Source: Podochytrium sp. JEL0797 (Eukaryota; Chytridiomycota; Chytridiomycetes; Chytridiales; Chytriomycetaceae). From it: a DNA stretch of 64,000 nucleotides. The notes beneath the pieces were generated by a model. The model was not told the origin of the DNA, did no database searches, and saw only the letters and a program-made list of their open reading frames with translations. Made by a program: the position numbers and the translations under genes. Shown one piece after another: positions 12,619 to 25,221 of the stretch (within the stretch, counting starts at the first letter, position 1; every line of letters starts with the position of its first letter). The stretch covers positions 43,320 to 107,319 of the forward strand of contig JADGJG010000012.1 of NCBI GenBank assembly GCA_027596195.1, written 5' to 3'.

Positions 12619-14651
12619 TTATTCAGAGAAATCACGCAATGACTGCTTCAGCAAATCCAGCATTTGTGTCACAAAATCAAGAGTGTCTTCAAAATCTGGT
12701 ATTCCAAATTTTAAATTGTATTTCGTGATGGATTCATAGCATGCGATACTGTGTTTGCGGTTTAGATATTGATGGGATGCTGATATTTTACAAACCTCTT
12801 CATAATCCATTCCTTTTTCTCCTTTCTCATTTCATCCACATCCATCCCACTTTCCGAGTTGTTGGGAAGCATATGCAACCAGCCCCACAGCACAGCCATT
12901 CGAACAACTGCAGTGAAAACCCCATGTGCTTCATCCTTGTCCATCAATTGCTCTAATGTATCTTTTCCCTTGGAGTTTCCATGTAAATCCAGAAATTGTT
13001 GGTATCCAGAAATTGCATTTTTGATTGATTTGTTGATGTCACGTTCAAACTGGAGTTTTTGAGTGACTGAAGTGAATAACCCAGCCATGCATTGCTCTTT
13101 GAACTGCCTTTCTTTTAATTCAGCAATTCTTTCATGTGTGTTTGCAACTGTGAAGCAACTAAAGGGTAAGTGAGGGTGATGAAAGGAAGTTACAAACCTT
13201 CATAACACAGCTCTTTGTTAAGACCCCCATAATAGACATTGCTCAATCCACTGTTCAAAATGTTCTCCAACATGTCCACTCTCCTTTGGTGTAGTCGTCT
13301 GCACTCAAAATGATCCAGCTCAAACTGAGCAAACACTTTACACAACAGTGACTGATCTTGAACCAGTTGGACATGATCTGACACATGCTCCTCAAGAGTA
13401 AAGTATTTCACAGCTTCTGTAAAGTTCTGAATACCTGCAAGAAAGAATGGCTTTGCATTCTCAGCTGTCGATTCCAAGGGGAGAGGACATGGTGGTGGAG
13501 GCCAGTCAGCAACCAGGGTATCTTTGGAAAGAATGGGAAGCGAATTGTGGGGAAACAGAGGGGCTTTCATGAGGTGTTTCATGGATTGACTGTGAAGTTT
13601 GAGAAATGAAGAAAACAAAACTTAAAAATGATTGCAAACCAGATTTCTTCAACTTGGTCTCCATCCCACAATTTGTTCAGCAATGAGAGATAGAATTTCC
13701 CCCAAATCCATGCCAAATCAGCCTTGCATTGCATCACAGAGGCATCGTCAATTTCACTAACAGACAAAATCATGTGATTGGCAGCCTTTAAGCTCTGGAA
13801 TGAGAGATCGTATGCATGGTTCTGAGTGTAATACTGTGACAGTGTCATGCAATCCAAAGCCCACATCTGGTTAAAATTGTTGTTAGTGTGTATCTGGAAA
13901 AAGGTCACCCACCGCTGGATTCAGGGAGATATCTTTCAACTGTCTCTGCAAGGTGAACAAACAATATTCTGCGGACTAGTATTTGGGTGAATTTGATGCC
14001 ATTGGTATGCATAATCTGCCATTGCTCACCTTCTCTCCCACTCCCATTGCACCACAAACTTGAGCCAGAAAGTACACAGTCATGGTGAAATGAGAATTCA
14101 AAATATCTAAGCCAATATCTTCTACATCCGAGTCAGAATCCTGCAGCAGGAAATCGACAGCGACTTTGGGGTGTGGTTCCATTGCAAGAAACGCCAAATA
14201 CGCCTTCTCGGCTTTCACCAAAACTTCTTTGGCCTTCTCCATCTCGCCCCACTCAGTCCATAGAATTCCAAACTGATTGCATGTGTCAATCAGCGGGATG
14301 ATGCAGTCTCCTGTTGGTTTGTGCCGCTCCAGGACTGGAAGGACTTCATTTGACAGGATGAGGTTCGCTTCGGGCGCTTCTTGCGTTGACAACAGCGTCA
14401 ATGCGATTCGATATTTGAGCAAAGCACTTCTGAGTTCCAGATCGCCGCACCCTGTCTCAGGGACTGAGCCGAGGAGTTGTTGCTGTGTGTGATCCCAGGT
14501 CAGCTCGGGATTTGACACATATTGAACAATCGTTTACCAACAGAGCTCTCGCCAGATATTTAGATCTGTATGGCGCGGAGACGGGATCCGTTGTGATATT
14601 GATCAGGCGAATCGCCTGGCGATAATCCTGTTCGAAAACGGGAGAAAGCAT
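12619..14651 (-). CDS. KIFBP: KIF-binding protein (KIFBP/KBP)
   Basis: KIFBP is a TPR-like adaptor that binds kinesin motor domains and blocks microtubule binding. The N-terminal exon carries the family signature SAPYRSKYLARALL (human YKSKYSARALL). Middle exons give a TPR-like array, for example LLKYRIALTLLSTQEAPEAN and EKAKEVLVKAEKAYLAFL. The hallmark C-terminal block is in 13190-13618: DHVQLVQDQSLLCKVFAQFE, then CRRLHQRRVDMLE. The final exon ends QSLRDFSE-stop. The gene has several short introns; the first, just after LARALL, is hard to place exactly. Its start codon lies 25 bp downstream of the stop of the WD40 gene on the same strand. Such a gene suits a cell with microtubule-based flagella or active kinesin transport. 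Confidence 0.88.
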
Positions 14652-14676
14652 TTTTGACAGGTTTTGACAGCAAGAT

Positions 14677-16372
14677 TTAATATCCAACCTCATATCCCAG
14701 CACAATACCATCATCCCCAGCACAAGTAATACCAATCTTCTTTTGCCTTCCTTGTATTTCACGAACTCCAAAACATCGAATCGCGTTCTTTACGCCGGAC
14801 GAACGCGTTTCAAAGTTTTCAAAAACAGTTTCAGTTCCTCCAGGCGATGGCATCACATTCATTTTGTCTGAAATCTTGTCGTTTGAACCGACTATTCGTT
14901 GATTTCCTTCACATTCAGAAGTTTCCGTCAAGTTTCGAATCAGTTGAACGCGCCCATCACCCCATGCCACAAGAACACCATTCACTTGAGGCACGCTTTT
15001 CATGGCATATGCAACCGAAGAGGGGCTGACTGCGGAAATTGCCAATGATTTGGCTGGCTTTTTTACCCGCGAGTTGTCGGTTTTTCGTGACAGCACTTCC
15101 TTGATTACGTCAATTCCCTTCAACTTTCTCATTTTCCCACCTCCTCTCACCTCCAGTACCTTCAAAGCACCGTCTCCTCCTCCACCACTTGTTACAACAC
15201 TCATGCAATCACCAGATGTCGGATTCGCTCCTCCACCCACACCAACCATCATGGTGATCCCGCCCTCAGATCCCCGCGCATCAACTGAAGAGCAATAAAT
15301 TCCTTCAAATCGCCCAACGCACCTTCCGCGTCCTTCTGAAATTCTGAAATCAAAACACCGCACGGCACCATCCAACAATCCGCTCGAAATCATGACATCA
15401 CCACCCGGATGACTCGAAAGGAGCAGTAATGACGAGATTGGCCCATGATGTGCTTGAACCGATGTTGTCGGAGAAATGCGACGCGTTGATGAGTTGATTC
15501 CGGAAGTGTTCGCGATTTTCCCAGGAGTTTGATTCAAATCGTGCTGATAAATAATTCCAGAGCGAGTATAGGTGGCGACTCGGTATGGCGACGCTTTGGA
15601 TGATAGGCATGTGTTGGCACCAGTTGTTGGATCCGTGTTGATGAATCCGAGAATTGCGTTTAAAGGGGAAGGGCGACGCGATTTGGCACAAAATGGGCTC
15701 ACATTTGAGTTTGTTTGAAGTTTAGTGGCAGATGCCAATAAGCTTAAGTCTCGCAAGTTGATGGACTTTTCCAATTTGGAGTCGAATCGGTCGGTGGTGG
15801 GAATTGAATCTTGACCGAGAGTGGCCAAACATGCAGGGGAACCATTCAAGTTCCAGATCTTGATTTTAGAGTCGTAGGATCCAGATGCGAGTAAATTCTG
15901 GTTTCCATGTGCGGATTCGAAAGCTGGGTTAAAAAAGTTAAAGCAAACCTCTGAAATCACGAAGAATACCTCTCAAACAAGACACAGATGCCTCATGACC
16001 AATTAAATCCACACATGCAGCTTCTTTGACCGCACTTCTCGAGTCTCGAATGCTTTGTTTTCGCTGCGTTCCCGCTGAAACGAGGTTCCACAAACAAATC
16101 TTCGCGTCCATCCCACCGGAAGCCACTCGCGCCAGACCAGACTCATCAGAATTAATTCTTTCAACGCATGTAACCCATTCTTGGTGGCCGCATTGTTTGC
16201 TGAACAGTTTCCCGACGATTTTTGAGGATGTCAAACAAATCTGGGAAAGTCCATGATCGGCTCCTCCAGCAATAAACTGAGGGCTTATGTTTGGACTAAA
16301 TTCGTTAGTGACGGTGTCAGATGCGAATAAGGGACGATCGGAAACTGGGATGCGAAACGTTGGCTGCGTCAT
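14677..16372 (-). CDS. WD40-repeat protein, function unknown
   Basis: Two exons are joined across an intron of about 45 bp near 15930-15975, giving SCLR then AFESAHGNQN. Beta-propeller blades are visible as GHQEWVTCVERI with VASGGMDAKICLWNL, GHEASVSCLR with LASGSYDSKIKIWNL, and GPISSLLLL with MISSGLLDGAVRCFDF. A last blade ends CAGDDGIVLGYEV. The protein is about 560 residues and Ser/Thr-rich between blades. I cannot tie it to a named WD40 family. It sits head to tail with KIFBP, 25 bp apart, so they may share transcription, although operons are not expected in fungi. Confidence 0.75.
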
Positions 16373-16432
16373 CGCGTTTTGAGAACAATTTCAAAAGCAA
16401 CGACATGCGAACGCGTTATTTATTTTGCGAAA

Positions 16433-16722
16433 TTAATGGGAAGGATGTGAACTTCTGTCAGGGGCAATAGCCTCTTTGACTGCCTCTGATTCTCGTCTGA
16501 CCTCCAACAACATTTGCTGATGCGTTGGGACACCCTTCTTCAGTTTTTTCCAAATCGCATTTACTTCTTCGTTTATCGCGTTTTGGACAGACGAGTTTGA
16601 ATTCTGCCTTTGTTTGGTGGGGTTTTTAGATTCCCTCACGGCGCTTAAGAAGAATCTTACATCATTGAAACTTCCGTTTCAGTAGATAAAGCACTTTTTT
16701 GCTGTACACTCTCAGAGCTCAT
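16433..16722 (-). CDS. small coiled-coil-like protein of about 78 residues
   Basis: Two exons: MSSESVQQKSALSTETEVSM, then an intron of about 53 bp (GTAAGA to ACAAAG), then MQNSNSSVQNAINEEVNAIW and a charged helix ending APDRSSHPSH-stop. The splice keeps frame and restores an ATG start 46 bp from the divergent RSPH9 start. The charged amphipathic second half (WKKLKKG, LLEVRRESEAVKEAI) could form a helix or short coiled coil. I do not recognise the family, and it could also be a chance open frame. Confidence 0.5.
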
Positions 16723-16768
16723 CAAGTCTCGTTCCGCGATTGTCGTTCACAAAAAAAAATTCCCCCGA

Positions 16769-17915
16769 ATGACAACTCTGGACATCTCCGACGTGCAACA
16801 ACACTTTTCACTCGCCGGAATCACTCTGAACGCGCAAGAACGCGCCGTCATGACAACCTCGCTCAAAGTCAAAGCCGATGCGGAAAAACTGACAAACCTG
16901 TGCTTCTGGGGCAAGATTTTGGCGATTCAAAAGGACTACATGATTGCGCAGGCGAACGGGGCCAACTTTTTTGATCGAAAGTTTTATTACAGGTTTTGTA
17001 TCCATTGTGTGCGCGTGTGAGATTTGAGTTTTGGACACGTTGCTGAACGGCAACTTGCAACCCCCCCGCCTCCAATATTTAGTTTCGATCTCGTCAACTG
17101 GCTTCAGCTTCCTGAAGTTACTCCTGAGGATATGCTTGTGATTGAAAAAATCACAAAGAGGTTTACCGGAGACCCTGCCTTCGAATTTAGTTTGGGTAAG
17201 CAGATTCCCAACCCTCGGAAACCGATCTAAAGGAATCGTATTTTTTATTTGATATCGCGAAATAGCAACGGAAGAAGTTGAAGGAGAAGAGGTACCAGAT
17301 GACTTGCTGTTTTTTCCCCATCTCATCCCTGAGTTTCTTTCCGTTTGCAGAAACCCAAAGGACAAAGCATCAGCGAAGAAAAAAGACTCTCTGGCGTGAT
17401 CCAACTCATGAACTACGAGGTCCAAATCGTCCCTCGCGGAGGATACTTTAGAGATGGAAACTTGACGCTGCAGCAAAACCCCATGTTCCAAGGTTCGCGT
17501 AAACGCGTTCAAAATCGAAACGGCTGACAGAATCTCGCTTATTTTTATCAGGCTTGGCCCAATCCGAACTCGGAGAACTCACAAACTATCTCCACTTTCG
17601 CGAAGGCTTCAACATCAACAAAAAGACGGCCGAAGAACGCGTGAGAAACTTTGACGAAACGATTGATATTTTCGATTCCATTTCGGGAGATGAGCCACGA
17701 GGTGATTCTAATCCATTTAATTCTGTTCTTTTTGTCTCACAACTCCCGCAGGAGTTTGGAGTGTCACGACCGAACGTGGTGGATCGGTTGCATTGATTCG
17801 TTCGCTCTTGTGGCCGGGATACGTGTTTTTCCACACACCAGCACCTACAAAATGGGGAGGAATGTATTACGGATGGGGATTGAAGAACCAGAATATCGGA
17901 TTCATGTTGCCGTGA
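16769..17915 (+). CDS. RSPH9: radial spoke head protein 9 (RSPH9)
   Basis: RSPH9 is a component of the radial spoke head of 9+2 axonemes and is needed for motility. The exons give LNAQERAVMTTSLKVK with CFWGKILAIQKDYMIAQA (human LFWGRILGLVADYYIAQ). Next come VNWLQLPEVTPEDM with RFTGDPAFEFS, then RLSGVIQLMNYEVQIVPRGG. Later exons give the family blocks NYLHFREGFNI, GVWSVTTERGGSVALIRSLL and GYVFFHTPAPTKWGGMYYGW, then NQNIGFMLP-stop. Six or so short introns are readable. The family C-terminus (DLPFML in human) coincides with our FMLP end. This is the strongest single sign that the organism makes motile flagellated cells. Confidence 0.95.
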
Positions 17916-17983
17916 TGTGACCTTTTTTGAATTTTTTCTTTTATTTTGAATAAATAGTTAAAACCGTGAATGAGGTTAAATGA

Positions 17984-20900
17984 TCACAAAGAGTCGACAG
18001 TCACATCACTCTTCCACCGCAGCCTCCAGGCCGCCAAACTCCCCACCAACCCACAAACACCCACAAACCAACTCGGAAACACCCCACCCTCACTCTCCAC
18101 CACCGCCGCAACAGCCAACGAGTCCTTAGTCACACCCACCAGTTTCTCCATGGACTCCGTCAAAGCCCCACTCGTCACAAACGTGCCTCCAAACGCTTGC
18201 GGCAAGTCTCCAATCACAGCCAAAAACGCCAAACATGCAATCCGCATATCCCCCTTCAAAGAGCTCATCTCACTCATGAGCATCCGATACTCCATCGAAT
18301 GTCCCGCATCCGAATCCGCCCTCACAGGAGTCAAAGTCCCACGACTCCCCCCCACACCCACACCTGACCCCCCCCGCAAACCCACCCCTCCTTTCCTCTT
18401 CACAGCCTCAAACAACTCCACAAACGCACCACCCCCCTTCTCCACAACCCCCGCCACAAAGTCCTCCACTCCGTACACCGCCGCCCCACTATTCCCCGTC
18501 GGCGACACCCCACCACCCACCGACTTCCTCCCCACAAACCCACCCCTCCCCGCCAACGCCGCCTGCCGCCTCACCACCACAATCGCCTGTACAGCATTCA
18601 CAAACCTCCGCACCCAAACCCCCGCATCCACAAGTATCACCATCGTCCACACCACACTCATCCACCGCTTCAAGTCCCGCGTGCGTTGAAGACTGTACGA
18701 CTTGCGTGTATGGATAGCCGCGAGACGGGGCGGGGGAGTGAATCCAATCATGTGGTTGCGCGACATGAGGTGTGCGATTTGGAGCGGGAGATGAATAAAG
18801 TGGAGGATGGTTCGCCATGTGGTCAGCGCGTAGGTGAGTTTGTCTTCCGGGTCTGGGTGAGTCGGTTTGAGGGGAGTGTTGGCGAGATTGGTTGGGGTGG
18901 GTGTGGGTGACTGGGGGGTTGCAACGGGAGGGGATTTGGAAACAGGGGCTGTGGTTGATCGAGAACGCGGTTGGATTGGTTGCGGTTTGTAGTGCGATAC
19001 CATGGAGGAGGTGAAGGAGAGTACTGAATCGTGGACGGGGTTCGAGTGGACAGAAGCACGCGAGCCACCGACTTGAGGATTCGGGTTGGACGACGGTCTC
19101 CCATCTCCTGTCGCAATTGAAATGTTGGATCCCGCGACAATGGTGTTTTGAACTCGTTCCGAATGGTTTAACACCGGCGCGCTCGATTTCCCCGCACCGA
19201 TCGCACCCGACGCGAGTGGAACCGAAGAAAGGACTTCATCCCCGCGACTATGACCTCGTTTCCTTCGCTCCCTCTTTCCCCCCTCGCTCCGCTGACTCGT
19301 CATGGTACCTCCCCACCGAGACCCACGATCATCCGAACTCCCATCGTCTTCCGACGCGACACTTTTGGCAACCCGTCGCTTCTCTTCCTCCTTTCTCTTT
19401 CCCTTCCGTTTCTGTTTCCTTTCCACTTCACTATCGCCAGCTTCTGCACTCACGTCTCCACAACTTCCCGCCATCGAGTCCTTACTCATCCCCGCTTCTC
19501 TTCTCTGCATCCCCTTCTCATCCTCTGTCTCTTCTTCATCAGTACACCTGCTGCTGCAAGAGCTCAATGCGCTGCGCGTTCGATTCGTGCTGGAAGTTCG
19601 ACACGTGGGTGCGCGGCTGCGCGCGGGTCGGGCAATGAAGGCGGTTGTGTCGCTGTCGGTTGCGGAAACATGCAATGGACTGGTGGAGTTGGGGCTGGCA
19701 AGGAAATGTGGATCGTGGACGCTGTTGTCGTTGTGGTCTGGATTGGCTGTTGCACTGGGTTGATTTGGAGCGGGTGATTTGGCGTCTGGAATTTCGGGAT
19801 TTGAGAAGTGAAATACACAAACATGGGCTGTCAAGAGTCGAAAAACGCTTACACAAGTCCAGAGCCTTTCTGAGACCAAAGAAAATCCGCACAACATCTC
19901 GAGTGGACATCATTGTGAACCACGCGCGCAGGAACTTCAATGCAAGCTTTCGTCGATCATCACCACCATTGAATCCGGCGGCAACAGCAAACCAGGCAAG
20001 GTTTGGTTTGCCTGATTTGGTGGTTGATGAGGTAGGAGACGTTGGGGAGGAAGATTCGGCAATTGCTGACGCTGCTGCTGTTGCGTGTGCCCACCAACAG
20101 AGAATGCGCCACCATCCAAAGAACAAGGTTTGCAGGCGAAACCAACGGAGAAAACTTGTTGGTTTGGAACGCGTCGGTTGGGCATTTGAAGCGGAATTTG
20201 CTGCTGATTGAGAAGTCAGCCGACGAGAGCTCAGAAAGGAGTGGGATACTTACGCTGTGCGATTCCATCCAAAACACCACCTGAAATGAAAATGACAAAT
20301 TAATATCAGTTTGGCGACGCCACCCACGTGCGGTTTTCCATTTATCCGTCGTCACATCGCCATATACGAAAAGAATACTCACTCCATGCTCGATCTTCCT
20401 CATCCTCAATCCCAGCCATGAGAGTAAACCCACCAGCAAGCGTCCTCGAACACGATCCAAGAAGCCGCAACAAAAGATCCAGGCCTTCGAGAGTCTCCAA
20501 AGATCGTGCCAATCTGAAGGAATAATTCTGGATGCGAGCCATGAAAGATGCCGCAGTCCCAGGCTGGGGAGTCGCGGGAGACACTGCCATGGCTGAAATC
20601 TGAAAAGACGAGTTCGAATTGCGCCTCGACAAGTTGCTGTATTGCGACACGGTGGCCTGATCGGGAGGTATGTTTGCTGATGCGTACAGGTGTTCCTTGA
20701 TTCGATTCAGCAGGTTCGCGTAAGGGTTGGCATCGGTGGAATACGACGCGGCATGTGGGATGGAGGTTCGTCCCGTAACCTCATCGGAGAGCAGGTTTGT
20801 GGTGCTAATAGGCAGTGGGATTCTCCCCGCGTGGCCGTGGGCGGACGATACGGAGTGTGAGCGCGAGAACGCAGTGGCTGGTTGTGGGGACGTGGCAGTG

Positions 20901-21014
20901 GCTTCCGATGGAACCAGGGGTTTGTCATTGACGATTCTGCAAAGAAAAGTTGGTGGAAAGGGAAAGGGGGGCAAGATATCTGCACCTATTCGGCCAGGGA
21001 TCGATGTTCTGCAT
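17984..21014 (-). CDS. PEX11-gamma-like peroxisomal membrane protein with a long disordered insertion
   Basis: PEX11 proteins shape and divide peroxisomes. Matching the human PEX11G plan in order, I see LETLEGLDLLLRLLGSCSRT, then DVVRIFFGLRKALDL, then TTWRTILHFIHLPLQIAHLM. Next is LKRWMSVVWTMVILVDAGVW, and last FPSWFVGVCGLVGSLAAWRL near the stop. The first exon, MQNIDPWPN, joins RIVNDKP across a GTGCAG...TTTGCAG intron and lies 28 bp from the NUDT21 start. A Ser/Lys/Glu-rich low-complexity insertion of roughly 280-300 residues (about 18900-19750) separates the second and third blocks. Typical PEX11G has about 240 residues; this protein is several times longer. Helix order and the Trp-containing final segment support the call; sequence identity is low. 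Confidence 0.62.
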
Positions 21015-21042
21015 GTTTGTTTTTTCAAAAAAAATCGAGAAC
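21015..21042. promoter_or_regulatory. 28 bp bidirectional promoter spacer
   Basis: The divergent PEX11-like and NUDT21 start codons are separated only by these bases, which are T tract, A tract and TCGAGA. The same layout recurs at several other divergent pairs in the window. Confidence 0.4.
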
Positions 21043-22138
<1,096 letters not shown>

Positions 22139-22228
22139 TCTGGATTGTGCGTGGGGGTGATGATGACGTTCTCAGCCTGTGGAATTTGAAAATATATTCG
22201 TCATAAATGTCAATCTGTGCCAAAGGAA

Positions 22229-22247
22229 GACGCGTTATTTTCTCTCG
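22229..22247 (+). promoter_or_regulatory. repeat of the G-alpha promoter motif
   Basis: GACGCGTTATTTTCTCTCG differs at one base from 296-314. It lies about 100 bp before the start of the small membrane protein gene at 22347. It contains ACGCGT. A shared transcription factor site is inference from two copies. Confidence 0.35.
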
Positions 22248-22346
22248 CCTCTTCCTTTCCCTTTCATTGTTTGTGGCAATATCGCTCACTAAGTATCGGA
22301 GCTCCTCCATTCCCGCCGAAAATCGACTTTTTTGACAGGTCGAGAA

Positions 22347-22835
22347 ATGCTTTGGAGATTCCTTGCCGGCTTGACACAGCTCTCCATCGCAGCATTATGC
22401 ATTCCTTTGAATCCATTGAATGACTTCAACCGCGGGTAAGGAACGCTTGTGACATTGCGCGTTCGACTCGGCTCGAGCTTGACTTCCTCCGGCAACAGAC
22501 CCCTTCTCACGAAACTCGTCCAACCCAGCCCCCAACCCCCACAAACTCAATCCATCACCGAATTCAACTACTACACAACCGAATACAACTCCACCGCCGC
22601 CCAAGAATTCCAACAACAAGCCCGACAACAAGCCCAACTCGAAATGTGGATGGGAATCGGATGCGTATTGTTTGTCACAGTGGTGTTGCTGGGGTTCGCG
22701 TTTATCGCTTACCGGATTCTGATTGTGGAGCCGGAGACGAGAGCACCCGCTTTGGATGTTATGGCCGTGAGGTTGGGAAGGTCGGCGGGATTGAAGGCGG
22801 GAACTCCGGTTTCGGAGGCGATTCCAGATGCATGA
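22347..22835 (+). CDS. small single-pass membrane protein, function unknown
   Basis: Exon 1 encodes a hydrophobic N-terminus (MLWRFLAGLTQLSIAALCIP), likely a signal peptide. A 60 bp intron (GTAAGG...CAACAG) follows Gly-Asn-rich residues. Exon 2 has a Gln/Asn/Thr-rich external part with possible N-glycosylation (NST), then one membrane helix (GIGCVLFVTVVLLGFAFIAY). A short basic cytoplasmic tail ends SEAIPDA-stop. The total is about 150 residues, consistent with a type I membrane protein. I do not recognise the family. The gene starts shortly after NUDT21 on the same strand. Confidence 0.65.
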
Positions 22836-22953
22836 CTACCCAAATATACCACCTCACCTTAAAGTTATTCGCGTTTCACATTCTTGTCTTGACACCTGTC
22901 AATTCTTTTGACAGGATTTTTTGAAGTCCGGCAAAAAACAGAGCGCAAAAGAA

Positions 22954-24479
22954 ATGACGTACCGTACGTTTCTCTTGCCTCTGCTTCTCACCAGTTTGTC
23001 CGTCACATGTTATCCAGCCCCTGCACGCGACCACAAACGCGAGCACGAGCCGGATCGAAGCATCCAACAGCCCCCCACAAACCAAAGGCAAACTTGACAG
23101 GTCCTCCCATGGATCAAGAATTCTAACCATCAACTATTCCCCACCAGCTCACACAACTTCACATGGGCCCCACCGACCTGGAAAATCCCCACGAACCTCT
23201 CCTGGGCGGAAGGAATCCCATGGACCGGAAACGCGCAACACACGAACGGCACGACCGACATCACGAACCTCGATTTGAGTGTTTCAAAGGGCCCATTCAC
23301 GACTTGTATAAATGCGAATGTCTGGGGTCTTGGTTTCGACGATGGTAAAAATTCGCGTGTTTGTATGAGTGCGTGTTTTGTTTTGACAGTTTCTGCAAAA
23401 ACACACACACGCACAGGACCAAGTAATTACACGACCACACTTCTACATGCTCTGAAGGAGAAGGGAGTGAAGGCTACATTTTTCGTGATTGGAAGCATGA
23501 TCGCGAACTACCCAGGTGCGACCACGTTCGACACATCCACTCGATATGAATCCGACCTGTTAAAATAATCCAGACGTCTTGATTGAAACCTACAACGCGG
23601 GACACCAAATCGGAATTCACACGTGGTCGCATCAAAACATGAGTTCCCTAACGGAAGGGCAGATGGTAGCGGAAATCGTGACAACTGCGAGGGCCATCAA
23701 GGAACTGATTGGAGTGACTCCGCGATACTGGCGACCACCGTGTAACAAATTCCCTCCTTCGGAATTATGGCAGACGTATTAAATGCATCCAACACAGTCG
23801 GATACTTTAACGACCAAGTATTGCGAGTCGCGTCTGGACTAGGACTCACGACAGTTCGATGGGCCAATGACACAAATGACTGGAAACTTGCTTCTGGAAA
23901 GACAACGAACCAAACCGTTTTGAAAGCGGTATCAAGTTGGATCCAAAATGGAGCCCACAATTCCATCTCTCTTGGTACGTTTTTCTGCAATATTTTCTCA
24001 AAAAATAACAAAGGTGTGTAGAACACGACTTGTACCAACAATCCACCGCCATCGCGCCATCAATCCTCGACATTCTACTCACCGCCAACCTCAAAATCGG
24101 CACAATGGAAAAATGCTTAGGAGTAGAAGCATACGGTGGCCCCTTAGACGCCTTTGTATCTCAAACCATTAATTCCACCGCCCCAACACGCCGCGACAGC
24201 AATTTGAATTTCACGTTGATGGAGAGCGATCCCTCAGGAGGACAGAATGGTCTCACGCCGGTTTGGTTGGTGGTCGGGACGCTGTTGTTTTTGGGATCCG
24301 TCATGTTCATGTTATTCTGCGCTCAGCGTGGACACAAGTTGATGAAACGAAAGCGTCCGGCGCCGAGAAATCAGGCTGGGGGTGTCGCGGGTGACGCTGG
24401 TGGTGCTGGACGCGTCGTAGTGTTGGATGGTCAAGGGGGGAGTGTGGGAGGAGGGTTAGAGTTCAAAATCACGGCATGA
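22954..24479 (+). CDS. membrane-anchored chitin deacetylase (NodB domain, CE4)
   Basis: Removes acetyl groups from chitin to make chitosan in fungal walls. The NodB motifs are clear: WGLGFDDGPS (metal-binding Asp pair), HQIGIHTWSHQNMSS (His-x-x-x-His), RYWRPPFGY after splicing, then LGLTTVRWANDTNDW and the final ILTANLKIGTM-like region. The C-terminus has a membrane helix (VWLVVGTLLFLGSVMFMLF) and a basic Gly-rich tail, so it is a type I anchored enzyme and not GPI-linked. The start is the uncertain part. ATG at 22954 opens a good signal peptide (TFLLPLLLTSLS), but the same frame hits TGA at 23095-23097 before the mature region. An intron from GTCACA (after LTSLS) to TTGACAG would remove it in frame, with a weak donor. 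Confidence 0.88.
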
Positions 24480-24645
24480 TTGGCGATGGGTGTTTGGTTT
24501 CATTTCCCATTTCTGTTGTTTGTATTTTAATTCATAAATATTATATTCGTTCCAATGAAGAAAGGGGGTTCGATTTGCAATGGGTGACGAGCTCGTCACC
24601 CACTTCAAAAGACACAGACACAGAAACAGAAAATAAATCCCCGAA

Positions 24646-25160
24646 ATGACCACAAGCGGCACGCCGAAAGAGGACAAGCCCAAGTCCTTCACTGTTGGCT
24701 CCCACCCTGCTGATATGCAGGAGATCTCTGTTGCGACGTAAGGAAGCTTAGAAATCACTCCACTCCCTCACGATCACCATTCTCAAAACACTCAATCACC
24801 CCAGCATGTTCGGTGCCTGCTCCGGATTCGCAGTCAAGAAGATCGCCAAGGGCGCAGGCTTTGCGATCGGTCTCGGATTCATGTCTCTCCAGGCGCTGTC
24901 GTACTCTGGAGTGATTAAGATCAATTGGGACGACATCAACAAGAAAATCACTGGTGGTTTGGATGCGGATGGAGACGGGAAGCTGACTGCCAACGACTTC
25001 AAGGTCATGGGTGCCAGACTGGTTCAGAACCTGTCGACGGATTTGCCTTCGGCCGGTGGATTTGGGTAAGTTGGCTTTGGTTTTGGCGAAAACTGATGAG
25101 AAATCTGAAACATATTCTCCCATTAGGGCGGCGTTCTTCCTCGGATGGAGGTATGGTTGA
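24646..25160 (+). CDS. FUN14-family mitochondrial membrane protein
   Basis: FUN14 proteins are small outer mitochondrial membrane proteins; animal FUNDC1 is a mitophagy receptor. Three exons join as QEISVAT, then MFGACSGFAVKKIAKGAGFA with LQALSYSGVIKINWDDINKK, then AAFFLGWRYG-stop. This covers the whole FUN14 domain: the Gly-rich first helix, the SYSGxIxINW signature and the final Gly-rich helix ending in Phe-x-x-Gly-Trp-Arg-Tyr-Gly. Between helices lies DADGDGKLTAND, an EF-hand-like loop common in non-animal members. No clear LIR motif (Tyr-x-x-Leu) is seen in the short N-terminus, so a mitophagy role is not shown. Confidence 0.92.
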
Positions 25161-25221
25161 GCTTTCTTCGGAAGCGAGAGGACAAGGGCTTTATTCGAAA
25201 AATAAATCCATTTTCGCGCAT

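Noticed and set aside
23095..23097. TGA in the chitin deacetylase read as selenocysteine
   Set aside because: No selenoprotein relatives in this family and the site lies in the propeptide region; an intron is simpler.
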